Part shown: in pieces, positions 6,057 through 7,150 of the stretch
Layout of the letters: the number at the start of each line of letters is the position of its first letter
How positions within the stretch are numbered: the first letter of the stretch is position 1
Source: an uncultured Eubacteriales bacterium
GTDB lineage: Bacteria > Bacillota > Clostridia > Oscillospirales > Acutalibacteraceae
Direction of reading: 5' to 3'
Assembly: GCA_934700635.1 (NCBI GenBank)
Contig: CAKUXU010000042.1
Span: forward strand, 1-7,150
Length of the DNA stretch: 7,150 nucleotides
Program-made: the position numbers and the translations under genes
The notes under the pieces: model-generated
Seen by the model: only the letters and a program-made list of their open reading frames with translations
What the model was told of the DNA's origin: nothing
The model's database searches: none

Positions 6057-6476
6057 ATGGAATTTAAAAGTAATTCGGTACTTGAAACCGAAAAAATAGC
6101 AAAAAATTTAGCTTCTTCATTTCAGGGTGATGAAATTATAGCACTTTATGGAGATTTAGGTGTAGGTAAAACGGCTTTTACTAGGGGAATAGCTGATTAT
6201 TTTGGAATTAAGGATGAAGTTTCAAGTCCTACTTTTTCGATTGTCAATGAATACTGTGGAAAATTTAAAATATATCATTTTGATATGTATAGAGTCACTA
6301 CTTTTGAAGAACTTGAATCTACAGGATTTTTTGATTATATCGGAAATGGAATAATAATTATTGAATGGAGCGAAAATATAGAAAGTGAGCTCCCGAAAAA
6401 TTTAATTAAGGTCAAAATTTCGAAAACTGGAAATGACTCAAGACTTATAAGCATAGAAAGAAGTGATAAAGATTAA
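6057..6476 (+). CDS. tsaE: tRNA t6A biosynthesis ATPase TsaE
   Basis: TsaE (YjeE) is the small cytoplasmic ATPase that works with TsaB and TsaD to transfer threonylcarbamoyl from threonylcarbamoyl-AMP (made by TsaC) to A37 of ANN-decoding tRNAs. It is thought to drive a turnover step of the TsaBDE complex. The 139-residue length is typical of the family. Visible motifs are the P-loop GDLGVGKT (32-39), the SSPTFSIVNEY block (56-66) with the conserved S-P-T-F, HFDMYR (74-79) and IIEWSE (101-106) with Trp104. It begins 11 bases after glnQ and ends overlapping tsaB by 14 bases. The tsaE-tsaB pairing is common in Bacillota, but the transporter genes upstream are not its usual company. Confidence 0.95.
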   Translation: MEFKSNSVLETEKIAKNLASSFQGDEIIALYGDLGVGKTAFTRGIADYFGIKDEVSSPTFSIVNEYCGKFKIYHFDMYRVTTFEELESTGFFDYIGNGIIIIEWSENIESELPKNLIKVKISKTGNDSRLISIERSDKD

Positions 6477-7150
6477 AGTTTTAGCGGTTGATTCTTCTTC
6501 TGTTTCTGCGTCTGTTGCAATTTTGGATGGCAATAAAATTTTAACTGAGCTATATATAAATGCAGGACTTACTCACAGCCAAACTTTAGCTCCGATGATA
6601 GATTTTGCTGTTAAAAGTTGTAATCTTGATTTGAAAGATATAGATTTTTTTGCAGTTACCAGCGGTCCCGGATCGTTCACAGGAATCAGAATAGCGGTAG
6701 CGACAGTTAAGGGAATGGCAATGGGGCTTAATAAAAAATGTGCTGGTGTTTCTTCGCTTTTGGCTGCATCATATCCTTCAAAAGATTTTGACGGTTTGGT
6801 TTGCGCTTGTATGGATGCCAGAAGAGGAGAAATTTATAATGCAATTTATGATTTTAGAGAAAAAGAACTAATAAAAGTAAAAGCAGACAGAGCGATTTCC
6901 ATTAAAGATTTAGGAAAAGAAATACTTGAGCTGAAAAGTAAGATAAAACTGGTTGGAGACGGTGCCGAAATGTGCTATAATTCTCTTTTGGAGATGGGAA
7001 TTAATAATATTTATCTTTCTTTGGAACATGAACGGTTTGTTAATGCTTCTTCCGTTGCAAAAATTGCTGTTAATTTACCGAAAGAGTATGTTTTGGATCC
7101 CAAGGATTTGAATCCGAAGTACTTAAGAGTTTCTCAAGCTGAGAGACTTC
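6463..7150 (+). CDS. tsaB: tRNA t6A biosynthesis protein TsaB (3' end outside window)
   Basis: TsaB (YeaZ) is the non-catalytic ASKHA-fold partner that binds and stabilises the TsaD enzyme in t6A synthesis. Some 229 codons are present without a stop. The reading ends in KYLRVSQAERL, the C-terminal family motif, so only a few residues to a few tens are missing. Diagnostic features are the first strand KVLAVDSS (5-12), Thr37-His38-Ser39 with the following LAPMI, the signature SGPGSFTGIRI (67-77), and MDARRGEIY (117-125). The start is GTG 6463: an in-frame TAG at 6454-6456 excludes any earlier start, and the first beta strand excludes a later one. The ribosome binding site is weak (AGAAAG). The start overlaps the last 14 bases of tsaE, so translation probably depends on coupling. 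By analogy, rimI and tsaD may follow downstream, outside the window. Confidence 0.94.
   Translation, partial: MIKIKVLAVDSSSVSASVAILDGNKILTELYINAGLTHSQTLAPMIDFAVKSCNLDLKDIDFFAVTSGPGSFTGIRIAVATVKGMAMGLNKKCAGVSSLLAASYPSKDFDGLVCACMDARRGEIYNAIYDFREKELIKVKADRAISIKDLGKEILELKSKIKLVGDGAEMCYNSLLEMGINNIYLSLEHERFVNASSVAKIAVNLPKEYVLDPKDLNPKYLRVSQAERL

Overview
The window is AT-rich, almost wholly coding on the + strand, and looks like chromosomal DNA of a low-GC Gram-positive bacterium (Bacillota, probably Clostridia). The basis is strong AAAGGAGG-type ribosome binding sites, frequent GTG/TTG starts, AT-ending codons, a KimA-type potassium transporter, and an SBP-permease fusion transporter of the kind common in Gram-positives. 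I cannot name a genus. Nothing marks the region as mobile: I see no transposase, integrase, tRNA, rRNA, CRISPR array or obvious compositional break.

Region 1 (1-1886) holds the 3' end of an FtsK/SpoIIIE DNA translocase gene. It is followed after 19 bases by a secreted, lipoprotein-type metallo-beta-lactamase-fold protein related to the C-terminal domain of ComEC, then after 11 bases by a 76-residue DUF3006-like protein. The three look co-transcribed.

Region 2 (1887-1983) is the only real intergenic gap (97 bases). It carries a good vegetative promoter candidate with an extended -10 element. A 16-base inverted repeat lies just downstream of the predicted transcription start and may be an operator. 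I see no intrinsic terminator there, so read-through from region 1 is possible.

Region 3 (1984-7150) is a tightly packed run of five genes. It contains a KimA-family K+ importer, a fused solute-binding/permease protein for a polar amino acid, its GlnQ-type ATPase, and then tsaE and tsaB (the latter cut by the window end). Stops and starts overlap by 4, 14 and 14 bases at three of the four junctions, and the fourth gap is 11 bases. This indicates one operon with translational coupling. It brings together potassium uptake, amino-acid uptake (possibly glutamate or glutamine, the usual anionic partner of cytoplasmic K+) and synthesis of the universal tRNA modification t6A.

Most genes belong to well-known families. 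The points most worth a second look are the K+/amino-acid operon, the absence of room for a c-di-AMP riboswitch before kimA with a palindrome in its place, loss of a normally conserved His-containing motif in the ComEC-like lipoprotein, and a Lys in place of the usual ligand-binding Arg in the solute-binding domain. I found no clear evidence for a wholly new system.
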